From positions 24,335,501 to 24,399,500 of the forward strand of contig NC_084928.1 in NCBI RefSeq assembly GCF_958298935.1: a stretch of 64,000 nt of DNA. The letters are read 5' to 3'. Both the position numbers and the translations under genes were made by a program. A model generated the notes under the pieces. The model saw only the letters and a list, made by a program, of their open reading frames with translations, had not been told where the DNA came from and searched no databases. How positions within the stretch are numbered: position 1 is the first letter of the stretch; the number at the start of each line of letters is the position of its first letter. The stretch is from Phragmites australis. Lineage: Eukaryota; Streptophyta; Magnoliopsida; Poales; Poaceae. Below are positions 42,359 through 54,754 of the stretch, in pieces.

Positions 42359-43895
42359 ATAGACATACCTCAACCACTCCAATTATCATTACATTTGTAC
42401 CAGTTATCCACAGGAATATTCCTTTCAACACTAAGGAATATCCTAAAATATTCCTAGGGTATTACAACCATTTCCCACCTATGGTACCCTATGCAACCTA
42501 ATCCCGACATGTCTCTTCAAGGGACCACAATGAGCCCTCTATTGGGGCTGCTAGCGGTCTCCCTCCGACTAACTCTTGGTCGGGTTTTGGCTAACCCATT
42601 GGCTCCTTCCCAGGAGTCTTCTCTTTACAGCTGAGTTTCCTTGCGATGTTGCCTTCTGTCCTCAAGGCTTCATCGTACCCTTTGTCCTTCAGCTCTTTTC
42701 ATGTCCCTTCGTCCTTCAATCCTTACCTTCGGGCTTCATTTCTTTCACTATCGCTTCCGTCCTTCATTCCACATGTTCGGCTTCACCAATGGACTGACGA
42801 AAGGACCTGTGTTCCCCACATAGCTCTTGGATTTGCTAGTTGGCCTTGTCCACTTGATTCTTGTACTGCACAGTGTTGCCTTCGTGAGTTCCTGCTCCAT
42901 GGTCCTCTAGGGCGTGCGGTGGAACCTGGTGATGCTCTGGGATATCCAGCGTAGCTATCCGTCCCTCCTGAGTGCCCTGAGTGATCACCCAAGACCCCCC
43001 TGTTCCGACTTTGATAGCCATACCGACCCGAGGTATATTGAACCCAAGGGCCTCGATCAAAGCCCTGGCTCCCTCAGTCACCATGGCTCCTCCTAGCTGC
43101 AAGGGTGCCTCGAGTCTCCATCAGCATCTGCAGATCCTTGTGCTTTTATTCTAGTCTTTGGTGGCATGAGATCACCACATGGTCATGGGTTTGATCCCCA
43201 CAGACGATTCTAAATGTTGGGGTCGTAATCACAACACACTGAATAATACTCGTAATTGTAACTATAATAATTGTTCATCTCTTTGTTACATCGGGTAAAT
43301 AGAGATATTTATAGACATACCTCAACCATTCCTATTATCATTACATTTGTACCAGTTATCCACAGGAATATTCCTTTTAACAATAAGGAATATCCTAGAA
43401 TATTCCTAGGGTATTACAATCATTTCCCACCTATGGTGCCCTATGCAACCTAATACTGGCACGTGTCCTGAAGGGACGACAACGAGCCCTCTGTTGGGGC
43501 TGCTAGTGGTCTCCCTCTAGCTACCTCTTTGTCGGGTTTTGGCTAACCCATTGGCTCCTTCCCGGGAATCTTCACTTTACCGCTGAGTTTCCTTGCGACA
43601 TCTCCCTATATCCTCAAGGATTCATCGTACCCTTTGTCCTTCTGGTCTCATCACGTCCCTTCGTCATTTAATCCTTACCTTCAGGCTTCATTTCTTTCAC
43701 TATGGCTTCCGCCGTTTGTTCCACATGTTCGGGCTTCGCCCTATGGGCTTTGTTGTACCCTCTCGAGCTTAACTCCTATAGAGCATAAGGGAAAACATTT
43801 CTATCTTGACGTTAGCCTTATTACTTTGCCTTTATGATTGATTGTTGTCATCGAAGTCAACGAACAGGGACCGATGTGGTATCATTCTCCCAACA
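42359..43895 (-). repeat. H-element block, copy 2: LTR remainder, gag fragment, full LTR
   Basis: 42359-42784 continues the LTR begun at 22584. 42785-43214 is the gag N-terminus fragment. 43215-43895 is a complete H LTR (TGTTGGGG to CCCAACA). It equals 12460-13996 of copy 1 with scattered substitutions. The layout LTR-short internal-LTR in one direction suggests an internal deletion or unequal recombination. Confidence 0.78.
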
Positions 43896-44179
43896 ATTAC
43901 GAATTGAATAGCAAATGTACAACATGGGCAAAGAAACACATAGAAGAACGAAATAATTTGATTACAAAAATTAATTTTGGACAACTTTTTAATTTACGTA
44001 AATGGCATTACACATGTATTAATTGAAGCCAACACGATTCGATTGCATTCGCCATCATATCATCAATAGTTGACCATACTGAAGTGGAGCCTCACCTCCA
44101 TTGGCATCCACAGTGGCGGAGGTATGTTCCCCATCTTCACCATCACCATGGAAAAGTCCCTCGCAACAGCCTCGCCGTC
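43896..44179 (-). pseudogene. Class III peroxidase 3'-end fragment, copy 2
   Basis: Coding part 44063-44179 (39 codons), with the same LHF change at the last cysteine. It is 62 bp shorter than the copy 1 fragment, ending exactly where the copia LTR TGTAGATT begins. Confidence 0.85.
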
Positions 44180-44415
44180 TGTAGATTAGATTATATATGT
44201 GATTTTAGTGATTAATGAAAACATAATTAATTGGACTAACATCTTTGTCAAGAATATATGTTAGTAGGTCTCATAGATGTAATACATGAAGAAGACACTG
44301 GAACATCTTCCAGGAGAAAGGAAATTTGAGTTGAAACCAGATTGTACACACCAGAGTGCTTTACCTAAGAAGAGATAAATGATGATCTCACCGGATAGTC
44401 CCTATCATGGTTACC
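44180..44415 (+). repeat. Copia LTR fragment, 5' part, copy 2
   Basis: TGTAGATTAGATTATATATG onward resembles the inverse of the right end of the copia LTR at about 61150-61329 (shared TAATGAAAACATAAT-type, AAGAATATATGTTAGTAGG and GTCTCATAGATG stretches). It is cut by the CACTA fragment and resumes at 45423. The right border is approximate. Confidence 0.6.
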
Positions 44416-45422
44416 CCATATGAAAAGACTCTAACATCTTCGGCGGAGAGGTGGCTTCTGTCCTCCAAAGCAAAGGCATCATCCGCTCCGGAATCTCCAT
44501 CAAAGGGAAATCTCGCGAAAGAGACCGGCAAAATATTAAGTACCCATCAGTTGGATTTCTTACCTACACTAGATGTTCCTGAGAAATATGAGAATGGCAA
44601 GCCATTTATGCCATTGTTTTCAACTCCAAAAAGATCCATGGGAGATGAGGAGATTCCACAAATGATACATGAGGGCATGTCGCGCGGGGTTCTTCATAAT
44701 CATTGCTTCTATCCCCGCTAACATTTTTCTAAGCGCAGGCTCCTATCTCATGGTGGATTTTAAGGACATGCACGCTTTGTTCCGCCATAGTATTTTAGCT
44801 CTACAAGTTGTGTTTTTATTTCAGACACGGATGATCGAACCTACCCACACCTCTATCAAAGACGAAGATACTCAAAACGTCCAACGTGATATGTGCCGGT
44901 TCATCATGCATGAAGTCATCCACAAGAGTGGCAGATTCTTCGATCTCGGAGGCGAATTGGCTAGCCATCCGAGGCTTTGTAAGTGGGAGATGAAAAAAAT
45001 ACTTGTGTTGATTCAAATGTTGTTGAAATCTGTTATTTGGAATCTGTCTTGAAAATGTATTGAAATCTGGAGAGAATAAAATATATGATCCCTATGTCGC
45101 CCGCCTATGTAAATCTACCTATCTACAGGTGGTTACTTAAGAGAACCGTCTGTGAAAAGCTATTTTCATAGACGGTTCACTTAAGAAATTGCCTGTGATA
45201 ATTAATTTACACAGACGGTTACTTAAGAGAACCGCTTGTGTAAATAGATTATCACAGACAGTTTCTTAAGTGAACCATCTGTGATAATAAGTTTTCACAG
45301 GCAGTCTCTTTTGCGCCTGTGGAAATCGTCCATTTTCATAGGCCTTTGATCGCAGGTGGGTTGGCTAAACGCCTGTGCAAATGAGTTATGACCTACCTCT
45401 AAAAATAGTTTTTGTAGTAGTG
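44407..45422 (+). mobile_element. CACTA-type fragment, copy 2, with possible transposon-protein ORF remnants
   Basis: The right end is the TTTTTGTAGTAGTG terminus with ACAGACGGTT/AACCGTCTGTG subterminal repeats (45120-45420). Plus-strand frames at 44407-44721 and 44669-45052 read LDFLPTLDVPEKYENGKPF, LMVDFKDMHALFRHSILALQ and CRFIMHEVIHKSGRFFD. The last resembles the C-terminal end of Ulp1-like proteins carried by grass CACTA elements, which is a tentative memory-based match. The left terminus was not found. Copy 1 keeps only the last 262 bp. Confidence 0.5.
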
Positions 45423-45934
45423 AAGCTTGTTGACCCTCCGACTTGGTGTGGAGCAGCGGCAAGAAGATTGTATGGTGATACGGATGCCCTTGTCTTGGTG
45501 ACTAAAGCTGCGAAGTGAAGACAACGTACAAGTGACCGGAAAAGAGGTTAGTGGTGAGATCTCGTTTTAGTGGCTTGGTGGCTCATCGAGCATGAGACCT
45601 TATCTTTGTGACTTGGTAACTTAAGAACCGTGATCGGAAAAGACTTAGCGACTAGGCGCATATCCTCTGTGGGGATCTAACGTGTATTAGACGTGACTTA
45701 TGTGCCACTAATACCACAGGATAAAAATTACTTGTGTGCTCTCTCTACGTTATTTATGTTTCCGTATTTACCCACTTGCAATTTACCTTCGTAGAGTAGG
45801 TTACAATCCTTTTAAACCATAGAGTAGATATATTGGATAAATCTAGAGCACATTTAAATAAAAATTGATATAGATTTATCTCACAAAGTTTTTGAAACCA
45901 AATAAATTTAAACATCCTAATTCATTGCTCAACA
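45423..45934 (+). repeat. Copia LTR fragment, 3' part, copy 2
   Basis: Counterpart of 14604-15115, resuming at CTTGTTGACCC after the CACTA terminus. Confidence 0.68.
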
Positions 45935-46138
45935 TCACCGTCCCTCGCACCAACGCCGATCCTGACCCCGCAACATAACAAATTAAATAACAAATGTACA
46001 ACATGGGCAAACAAACATATAGAGGTACGAAATAATTCGATTACAATATATTTTTGACAACTTTTTAATTTAGTTAAATGGAGTTACACATGTGTTAATT
46101 GAAGCCAACACGATTCGATTGCATTTGCCATCGTATCA

Positions 46139-47214
46139 TCAATAGTTGACCATACTGCAGTGGAGCCTCACCTCCACCGGCATCCACGGCGGCGGGGGTA
46201 TGTTCCCCATCTTCACCATCGCCCTGGCAAAGTCCCTCGCAAAAGCCTCGCCGTCCGTGCTGTACATCTCCACAAGATGGTCCAACGGCCCGCCGCAGCC
46301 GTAGAGCGCCTGGTCAGAAGTGAGGAGGCCCCGGCGCGCGACCAGGTCCTTGTAGTAGGCGTTGTCGAACCTCATCGGGGTCAGCTCGTCGAACGGCGCC
46401 TTGGCGTCGTCACCGGCCTGGCACGTCTGCCTGCGGAGCTCCGCGAACCTGGGGTCAACGTCAGCGCCGCCCTCGCCATTGTAGCTGTAGACGCGGTCCC
46501 TGTAGTTGATGCACTGCGCCATGCCGACGGTGTGCGCGCCGGAGAGCGCTGCCATGTCCCGCGCGTCGAGGCCGTATTTTCCGAACGTGTCGATGAGCGC
46601 GGTGACGGTGTCGTTCGGTCTGGGGAGGCCGTAATCGGCGGCGTCCTTGTCGGCTTTGCGCGAGTCCTTGCGGCCGAGCGGCACGTTCCAGTTCGGCCCC
46701 CCGAGCAGGGCGACGGCGTCGCGAGATGCGAGGGCGAGGATGTCCGCACAGGAGACGGTGGCTGGGCAGGCGTGCTCGAGGTGGGACTTGATCTCGTCGA
46801 TCACATCGAAGCCGCGGAGGGAGTCGACGTTGGGCGTCGCGTCCTTCTCGCTTTCGAAGAAGGGCGAGCTGTCCAGGAGGACGGAGCCGTCACACCCCTG
46901 TCGTGTCATTCGCGAACAACAAAATTAACGTGTAATTCATAATTTGAAGGACTAGGTAATGGAAAAAATGGGTGCAGATTACTTACGTTGACAAAGCAAT
47001 CGTGGAAGAAGAGGCGAAGCACGGCGGGGGCCATTGCCTGATCGGCGGCGACCTTCGACGCCAGCACGGACTGCACGATGTCCTGCACGCTGGGACAGGT
47101 CTTGTCGTAGTAACTGACCGAAAGATGGTCACCGTGTGCGGTGCACGCGAGAAGCGCAAAGAGGATCAGCGGTGCAAGTGCAGGCAGCGATGAAGAGCTC
47201 CAGGAGGGCAGCAT
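46139..47214 (-). CDS. Secreted class III peroxidase, copy 2 (two exons)
   Basis: Exon 1 is 46987-47214, the 89-bp GT-AG intron is 46898-46986, and exon 2 is 46139-46897. The 328-residue product equals copy 1. The coding differences I found are silent (for example the Arg codon near 46659 and a Val codon near 46711). Distal Arg67/His71, proximal His198 and all eight fold cysteines are intact, as are the splice sites and TATA box. It probably acts as a haem peroxidase in the apoplast or vacuole. Nothing in the sequence suggests loss of function, so gene dosage may be doubled if both are expressed. Confidence 0.95.
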
Positions 47215-47364
47215 GGCTGTCGACTTGCCGAATGCCGACACACCGGCGCCGCTGATAGCAAGGAACACGGTGTAGTGAAGCAACGGGTGATCGGAAACAG
47301 GCAAGGGCGCGCGATGAGTTGCAGTGGATCGATGAGTTTGATGAAACATGGAACGGAAGCATGC

Positions 47365-47372
47365 TTATATAT
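47365..47372 (-). promoter_or_regulatory. TATA box of peroxidase copy 2
   Basis: CTATATATAAG on the minus strand, about 150 bp before the start codon, identical to copy 1. Confidence 0.75.
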
Positions 47373-47423
47373 AGCTAGCTTGTGCCGTTGTGTGTGTGCG
47401 TGTGCGCGAGCGCTGCTGGCTTC

Positions 47424-47654
47424 CCCGGCCGCATTCGTACGCGTACCTGCCGCTTCTATGCGCGTGCACGCGCGATCGAATCGTGGTACTGTTGTTGACA
47501 TGGTCTCTGGTCTGCATGCATTGCTTGCTCGTGCTTCTTGGCGGAAACGCTGACGATGTCACAAGGAAGACAGGAAGGAAGGATTAATTGGGCAAACTAG
47601 CTATTAAAAAGTTCAAGTGGGGGTGTACTTTAAAAATCTTGGGACCGTACATTT
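47424..47654. repeat. Peroxidase upstream segment P1, copy 2
   Basis: Counterpart of 16605-16835. Confidence 0.78.
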
Positions 47655-47670
47655 GCTTGATCGAGATCAA

Positions 47671-48115
47671 CTAGGTCTCCAATCATTACTATACAAATAA
47701 TTTATATAGGCGGTTCAGAAATCCTGTGTCAGATATTTTTTTCGAACTGTTTGTGGAAAAGAGTTTGTATAAATCAGATTTGTACAGATAATTTTTTAAC
47801 CGTCTTTACAAATTATTAGTACAGACGATTTTAAATTGTAACCGTCTGTAATAAATTTTTGATATTTCGTTATTTTGTTATTTTCTAGTTTTTGATAGTT
47901 TGTTATTGGTTTTTTATAAATTTTTAACTTCTTAGCACACTAAAAACCATAAAAGCGTATCTCAACCATTTTCTTAGCTTTTCATTCATTTTCTCATAAT
48001 CCACCTTTTCAGCTTTTCAAAAATCAGCTCAAGCTAGATTGTTTGGTTCGGCTTCTAACTTCTGAGAAGTAGAAGCTCAGAAAAGCTGAACCAAACAGAC
48101 CCTAGGTCTCCAATC
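47671..48115. mobile_element. MITE-like insertion, copy 2
   Basis: Same insertion and same CTAGGTCTCCAATCA flanks as at 16852, so it predates the duplication. Confidence 0.5.
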
Positions 48116-49910
48116 ACTCAAAGTGAAATGCTCTTTCTGGTTATAAATATTAGTTATTTTAGATAAAATATGGTCTTCGATGCATAGTTTTGATTACTAT
48201 TTTTTATTAGAAATATATTTATAAAATTCATTAAATTTGTGATGATGTGAAAGTATTTTTCAAGATAAATCTATGCATATAATTTTAAGATTTCTAAATT
48301 AAATATTTCAAAAGCTATTGTTAATTAAAATTTAAAAGTTTGATCGGACTTTTTTTAAAACAACATGTATTGATGGCTGGTGGGAGTAACCAGTTTGCCA
48401 CAACTTGTAGTGTCCAGCCACCCAACAATACACAGAAAATATGCAGGTGCTTATGTACTTTAGTCAATCTTTTACCTTAACTTTGGATATAATGACTACA
48501 TGAAAAGCATATAACAGGAAATCATATAAATAGATTTCATTTTTTTCCAGTAAATGATATAACAGGCAAGGCTCTATAAATTTTCAAGCAACACTAGCTA
48601 CGTTTACGTACTAACGCGCCAAAGCACGTGTGAGAATTAACTAGCGGACATTTTATTAGTTTTAGCTTACAATCTTGGTCAACTTATGATATAGGTCAAT
48701 GACTGTGATTTCCACTTATTAATCCTTTCAATAATAGTCTAAAGTCAGTGGGAACTTCAGCATGGCTCATCTTATTGTCATATATAGACTGGATTAGTTG
48801 GACAACTAATATATTTTAAATGATGTCTATGTAGGTCCCATATGTTCATGTTTTGACCACTTATGAATTCTCATTGTGAATTCGTTGATTCATGCACACA
48901 CATGAATGCCAACTTTGGCACGCACTGGGTCTCATGATTACGGTTGTATTCACACGTAACATGCAAGAGTGACGGTTTGTGCTCGAATTTATTTTATAAC
49001 ACCTATTGTTCAATTGGCATAATACACCAGTTCCACATTTTGTTTTCCAAAAAATGTATACTCCATTACCAATTGACAAGGGTGTGCATTTTCAACCTTT
49101 AGTGCCAAACAATATGCAGACATGCACAATACAAGAAATCTATAGTTTCTCTGGTGTTTGCAACGTTCCCCATGGCATACGACAAAAAATATATATATGG
49201 TTCTTTTCCAGCAGCCAGCAACGTTCCCCATAGCATATAGAAACCTATAGAATGGAAGACCTTGTATATATGTTCATTGAACATCCCTCCTAGTAAGATG
49301 TTAACAGATACCTTCGTGAATACAAAACAAACTAAAAATTCACTAGCCTCAGTCGTACAATAATATTCACAACTTTAACATATTTTAAACGTTGTCATGT
49401 TGGTTGTATGCAAATTCTTAAATATTTACACGAACAGCCAAAACTGTCCTAATTTATACCTATTTTCTATAAGCAGTCACACATTACAAATACTTACTAA
49501 TAAAATTGTAGTCAATCGCCTAGTATAAAAATGATCAGTAATCATCAAAATATAAATGCAATTGATAGGAAAAATTGTGCACAACTAGCAACAACAAAAT
49601 TTATGCAACAAATCTAAAGAACAACTACAAAAAATAAAAGAAGTACGTATTGCAATGGATAAAAATGTCTATTACAAAGCAACTAACATTTTCATTTCTT
49701 ACTCAAGTGAACAGCTTGAAAAATGTTACAACAAAACACTTCAACTCCCAGAACAAACAAAAACGCGTACCATGACAAAAGAAAAGTACATGTTCCTACC
49801 GCTAAAATGTGTATTTTAGGGGCCAAAAATATTAATTTCAACGAATATGTATAATTTAGGGCAACAAATATCACGAGAAAGCTAATGCAAAAATAAAACA
49901 GTAACTCAGG
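48116..49910. other. AT-rich intergenic sequence plus segment Q, copy 2
   Basis: Matches 17297-19092 with a few substitutions and one or two single-base indels. No gene seen. Confidence 0.55.
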
Positions 49911-50554
49911 TGTCGGGGGTTAATCCCTGACAGTGATTCCGGGGTGTATCGGACAACAGGTGCATGATCAATATTCTGGGGAATGTGCCTATGCTAATCT
50001 AAGAACACCAGAGTTTATCTAGGTTCAGGCCCCCCTTAGGGTAATAGCCCTACATTTTGTGCATTCTTCACATTGAGTATGGTTTCTTCTTTGTGTTTTT
50101 TGCCCTGGAGCACTGCAATGCCTATCCCATCCATCGGACACATCTTCGCTTGTCACTCTCGGGTCATCCGGCCTGCACAGTCCCATCACCGGTTTCCCAT
50201 GCGCGCCTGTCACGCCCCCTGTTGCGTCTACGAGCTTATCCCACAGCAATTAATGTTGAGGACGAGACATGGTATCCCTACGCCGACCATGCTGCCTTAG
50301 CCGGGGTGAACTGCCTGGAGTAGGAAAATGACGTGAGTAGCAATATTAAATAAGATTTGACTGGCTTAGAAGGGTACCTGCCCCGCGACCAGTAAGAGCT
50401 GGTCGCGGGAAATCCAGCGAAGGCTAGTGTCGTGGTCGTGCTGGCGTTGACTGGTCGCGCGGTGGGCTTGGGCCGGAGAACAAAAGCGGATAATGGAAAA
50501 ACCGGCCGTTGCGGGCCGCCCTGATGAGAGACCCCTATATTCTTTACATCGACA
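49911..50554 (-). repeat. Gypsy-type LTR R, 3' LTR, copy 2
   Basis: TGTCGGGGGTTAATCCCTGAC to TACATCGACA. The 142 bp equivalent to about 19283-19425 of copy 1 are missing, so TTTTTTG joins CCCTGGAGC. Confidence 0.75.
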
Positions 50555-51084
50555 GTAGCCCTTAAGCTCCCTCGCGGATATGATGATCTGAGCTATTTTT
50601 ATAAGGACATGGTCAGACCTGGTCGTACCACTTGGGTCCTGGGTGAACAAGAGCTTTGCCCATGGAGTGGTCAGCGACACGGTCCACCACCATGGCTGGC
50701 TTAGGAACGCTGACGATGTCACAAGGAAGACAGAGGAAGGATTAATTGGGCAAACTAGCTATTAAAAATTTCAAGCGGGGGTGTACTTTAATAATCTTTA
50801 ACATGTTTTAAACGTTGTCATGTTGGTTGTATGCAAATTCTTAAATATTTACACAAACAGCCAAAACTGTCCTAATTTCTACCAATTTTATGTAAGCAGT
50901 CACACATTACAAATACTTACTAATAAAATTGTAGTCAATCGCCTAGTATAAAAAACGATTACTAATAATCAAAATAGAAATGCAATTGATAGGAAAAATT
51001 GTGCACAACAAGCAACAACAAAATTTACGCAACAAATCTAAAGAACAACTACAACAAATAAAAGAAATACATATTGCAAAGGAC
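50555..51084. repeat. R internal end, P2 and truncated Q' (right end of tandem duplication)
   Basis: Matches 19877-20404 of copy 1. At about 51084 (AAAGGACATTTTT) the match stops, which marks the right breakpoint of the duplicated block in copy 2 or a later deletion. Confidence 0.7.
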
Positions 51085-51420
51085 ATTTTTCATGGCAAAC
51101 TCAAAGCGCTTTTATGACTACCCAGTTTCTGAGTAGCGTTTGACAACCCCAAAGTGTGCCACTACATATTTCGGGAATCAATGACGATCTCAGGTCTAAA
51201 AATCCTGTAGGTACACCATTTGAGATTACAAATGATGTCACATCATGTAACAACCTCAGTGGCATCTCGAGATGTGTCTATCCAACACCATGTTCTCTAA
51301 CATGTCTCCACATTATTGATTTGATATCTCTATATCTATGATTTATAAAATATGACCATCAATCAATACATGTGCTAGTCTCTGAATCATTATTGTCCCA
51401 CATAATAATATAAGACTAAG
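51085..51420. other. Unassigned repeat-like sequence
   Basis: No frame or LTR terminus is recognised. It lies between the duplication breakpoint and the truncated copia pol. Confidence 0.4.
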
Positions 51421-51718
51421 GATCATTTGAAATGAAAGATATGGGAGAGGCATCCTATGTTATTGGAATAGAAATATTCCACAATAGAAAACAAGGTTTG
51501 TTGGAATTGTCTCAGAAAGGTTACATTAACAAAGTATTGGAGAGGTTCGGAATGGAAAATTGCTCCGCGGGATTGGTTCCAATTCAGAAAGGGGATAAAT
51601 TTAGCCAAATGCAATGTCCAAAAAATGATTTGGAACGTAAAGAAATGGAATCGATTCCATATGCATCGCTTGTTGGGAGCATAATGTATGCTTCGACATG
51701 TACTCGACCAGATATCAG

Positions 51719-51993
51719 TGTAATACCGAATTTTTGAGAGAGAGAAAAAAGATTTTGACCAAAAATTGACTTTTTGATCCGTTGCTCGTATGGACGATCG
51801 GAGACCGTGCTTGCGTTCATCTTGTCGAGACGAACCCAATTTGCTATTCATATGTCCGTTTCGGGTACTTTGTGACCCGTAGCAAGTCCAATAAATTTAG
51901 ACCATTGTTTGTTTTAAAAAAAAGAGATAAAGCTCTGGATGGATCGCTCATCACCCCGACCCATCCAGGGACTTCGTGCTGCCTCTCGCGTTC

Positions 51994-52032
<39 letters not shown>

Positions 52033-53834
52033 CCCCCATCGCCGCCTGTCCACGTGCGCCTGCACGCCGTTGCGCCGCCCTGTGCACCGGCCGAGCTCCC
52101 CGCCACCGCGCTGTGCCGCCTCCGCCGGCCTGAGCTGCTGTGCCTACGCCGTTGCATGTCTGTGCGCTGCGCTGCGCGCCGCCATCGCCGCGTTGTGTGC
52201 TGCTGCGCCGCTGCCATGCGCCCTCGTGCCGCTGCCGCGCACCGCCGTTGTGTCTGCGCCAGCCGCCGTGAGAAGCAAGCAAACCAGCACGCAGGAGAAA
52301 GCCAGGAAGAAGAAAACCAGGAAAGAGAAAAGGAGAGAGAAGAAAAAGAAAGAAAAAAGAAAAAGGAAGAAAGAGAAAGAAAAAAAAGAAAAAGGAAGAA
52401 AAAGGGAGAAGTTGGAATTTTCGTATTTTTGTCGGATTCGTCGTCAATCCTCCAAAGGTGATTCTGTAGTAATTCTTAGACGCTTGTGGTTAGAGCAAAT
52501 CAATCAATTCCTGTCGTATCATTTCATGTGATCAATAGTCTGATTCGTTTCGATAATCATTATTGATCTGAAGATACGACATCCGAGTCGAAACATTCAA
52601 TTCTTTCAACGGAGCAAAGTCTAATTAGTGAGAACTTTGATTCGACTCTGAATTGGAGATAGTGTATCATTTCATGTGATACGATTTTCTATTTGGTTTT
52701 CCAAAATATAGGCGTATATGCGACGTTTTCAGGCGTAGGAATGACGCTTCATATTTTATGTGTTTTAAATGTGTTTTAGTGCTAATAATATACCTGTGCA
52801 AGTGGTAATACTTCCGGACGTACTTAATCGAAATTTTTTCGTCGCTTTTGGTAAAAGACAAGTAACGTGGGGGTGTAATTTAGTGCTATGTTTATATTCA
52901 TGTCTTACTTCTTTTGCAAATAAAATTGAAGTATATGGCATTTTCTAATTCATTCAAATCATGGATGATGTTGCACTTGATTAATTAAATCCATGCTATT
53001 CTTATTGATTTGGATTGTACCATTGTCATCATGAATCAGTTGTGGTGCTTTTTATCACGAGTCATCAAAAGGAAATTAAGAATTGACGTCAATTCACATG
53101 CATACATATGCATTTATGCACTTCATATGGTGATAAAGGCTTATCACTGCCATGGTGCATGATTCGTACCGGTACATGGAGTTGCATGAGAAGTTGGCAT
53201 CATCCAGCTCTCAAATGGAGTTGCATCATGGCATTCATACATTTATTTGATATCTGAAGAATACAGAATTTTGGAAGTTAAATGCCATAGTTTGTGGGAG
53301 ACCGGGTTAGAGTCTGTCGTTACTTTCTCGACAAATACTTCTGAAAGGATATTCTCTTTAAAACCATGTGTTTCTTTTTTACGTTGTGAGAAGAATGATT
53401 AATTCCCAAATACTCTTGAATTGGGTGAGATATGTTTATATTCATAGCTGTTACTTGTTGAGCTCGTCTCACCCCCCCTGTTAAATCTTTTACAGGTATG
53501 TTTAGAATGTCGACGTGCATTTTGGGGATGGATCTTGGTAGTTGCACGCACTACCTCATCACAATGTCGATAACTCAACTGGTGTTTAGAATTTATGCTT
53601 TTGACGGTCTGTCGTTCGTTTTGTGTTAAGTTTCGCGCTTGAAGAAGCTGTTCTGTATATGTTGTGGTAAGACGCTGGTACCGTCGTGAAAATTTCTATA
53701 TGTTGTTTATATTATATATTGTCTACCTGTGGTTTCTTTTTTTTGGGGTCAGTTATACCGCCTCTATAGAGGAAATGCTGCCAAAATTTTTCATTTTCGA
53801 ATAAATATGCTTAGTTGTAAAGTAGGGTGTTACA
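51719..53834 (+). mobile_element. Solo LTR of 2.1 kb inserted in copia RT
   Basis: Starts TGTAATACCG and ends GGGTGTTACA. The flanking direct repeat is ATCAG (51714-51718 and 53835-53839). The 5' half has a (TC)n run, a GC-rich segment with Arg/Pro-type codons, and a purine-rich A/G run, none of which looks like a conserved protein. Large LTRs starting TGTAAYACC occur in chromovirus-type gypsy elements (family knowledge), so that assignment is tentative. Only one LTR remains, consistent with LTR-LTR recombination. Confidence 0.85.
51998..52030. repeat. (TC)n microsatellite in solo LTR
   Basis: About 16 TC units, followed by a run of C. Confidence 0.9.
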
Positions 53835-54754
53835 ATCAGCTTTGTTGTTGGGATGCTTGGTCGTTATCAAAGTAATCCTGGAAAAGTTCATTGGATAGCT
53901 GGAAAGAAGACTCTTCAGTATTTACGAGGAACCAAGGATCATATGCTCACATATCAGAAGTCAAGCCATTTGGAGGTAGTAGGCTATATGGATTCAGACT
54001 ATGCCAGATGTGTGGATTCAAGAAAATCCACATTCGGCTATGTGTTCCTATTGGCTGGAGGAGCGGTTTCATGGAAGAGTGGGAAGCAATCTATAATTGC
54101 TACTTCCACTATGGAGGCAGAATTTGTGACGTGCTTTGAGGCCACTATTCAATCACTGTAGCTGCGGAATTTTGTGTCTAGTCTTCATATTCTTGACAAT
54201 ATTGAGAGACCATTAAAGATATATTGTGATAATTCCGCTGCGGTCTTCTTTTCTAAAAATGACAAGTACTCGAAGGGTGCAAAATATATGAATTTGAAGT
54301 ACTTGTCAGTCAAATAAGAAGTACAAAAGAGAAAGGTATCAATTGAGCATATTGGTACAGATCTGATGATTGCGGATCCACTAACAAAGGGATTGCCGCC
54401 CAAGACTTTCATTGGCCATATAGAAAGGATGGGCATTATTGATAAAAACCTTATTAGTATGATGTATACACATGAATATTGTTGCTCGTATTGTTACGTG
54501 AATTCAATAAAAGTTTGTTTTGCATGTTATCCACATAAATATGTATACAATTATGGTTGAGGTGTGATAACAATATTTGTTTCCCTATAAAAGTTGGTTT
54601 GAATTGGGTCGATTTGTAATACATGGAAGGAATCTTGTCGATGACTTGTGACCGCCATGATTCAATCGCCCATTTTCAACTTAATGCCGACTTGATAAAT
54701 TTGATGAAAAGTGTGCACTTAAGGTTTAGCGAATTATTCAAGTCATCACATGTG

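Larger units (their letters stand above)
51421..54560 (+). pseudogene. Ty1/copia pol remnant: RT end and RNase H, split by a solo LTR
   Basis: 51421-51718 encodes the end of a copia RT (SFEMKDMGEASYVIGIEIF, YINKVLERFGMENC, CTRPDIS). 53835-54560 continues with RNase H: GYMDSDYARCVDSRKSTFGY, TMEAEF and IYCDNSAAVF hold the acidic residues. The usual end HIGTDLMIADPLTKGLPPKTF follows. Stops occur at 54159 and near 54315. The 5' two thirds of the element is absent. The insertion between the halves is the solo LTR at 51719. Confidence 0.88.

Noticed and set aside
1..51084. Duplication as an assembly artefact from two haplotypes
   Set aside because: Not fully excluded. The copies have distinct kilobase deletions and different flanks at 21235 and 51085, which favours a true tandem arrangement, but only read depth or long reads can settle it.
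51782..52531. 249-codon plus-strand frame, Ser/Ala/Cys-rich then Lys/Glu/Arg-rich
   Set aside because: It is low-complexity translation of a TC microsatellite, GC-rich and purine-rich DNA inside a solo LTR with perfect target-site repeats. It has no conserved motif.
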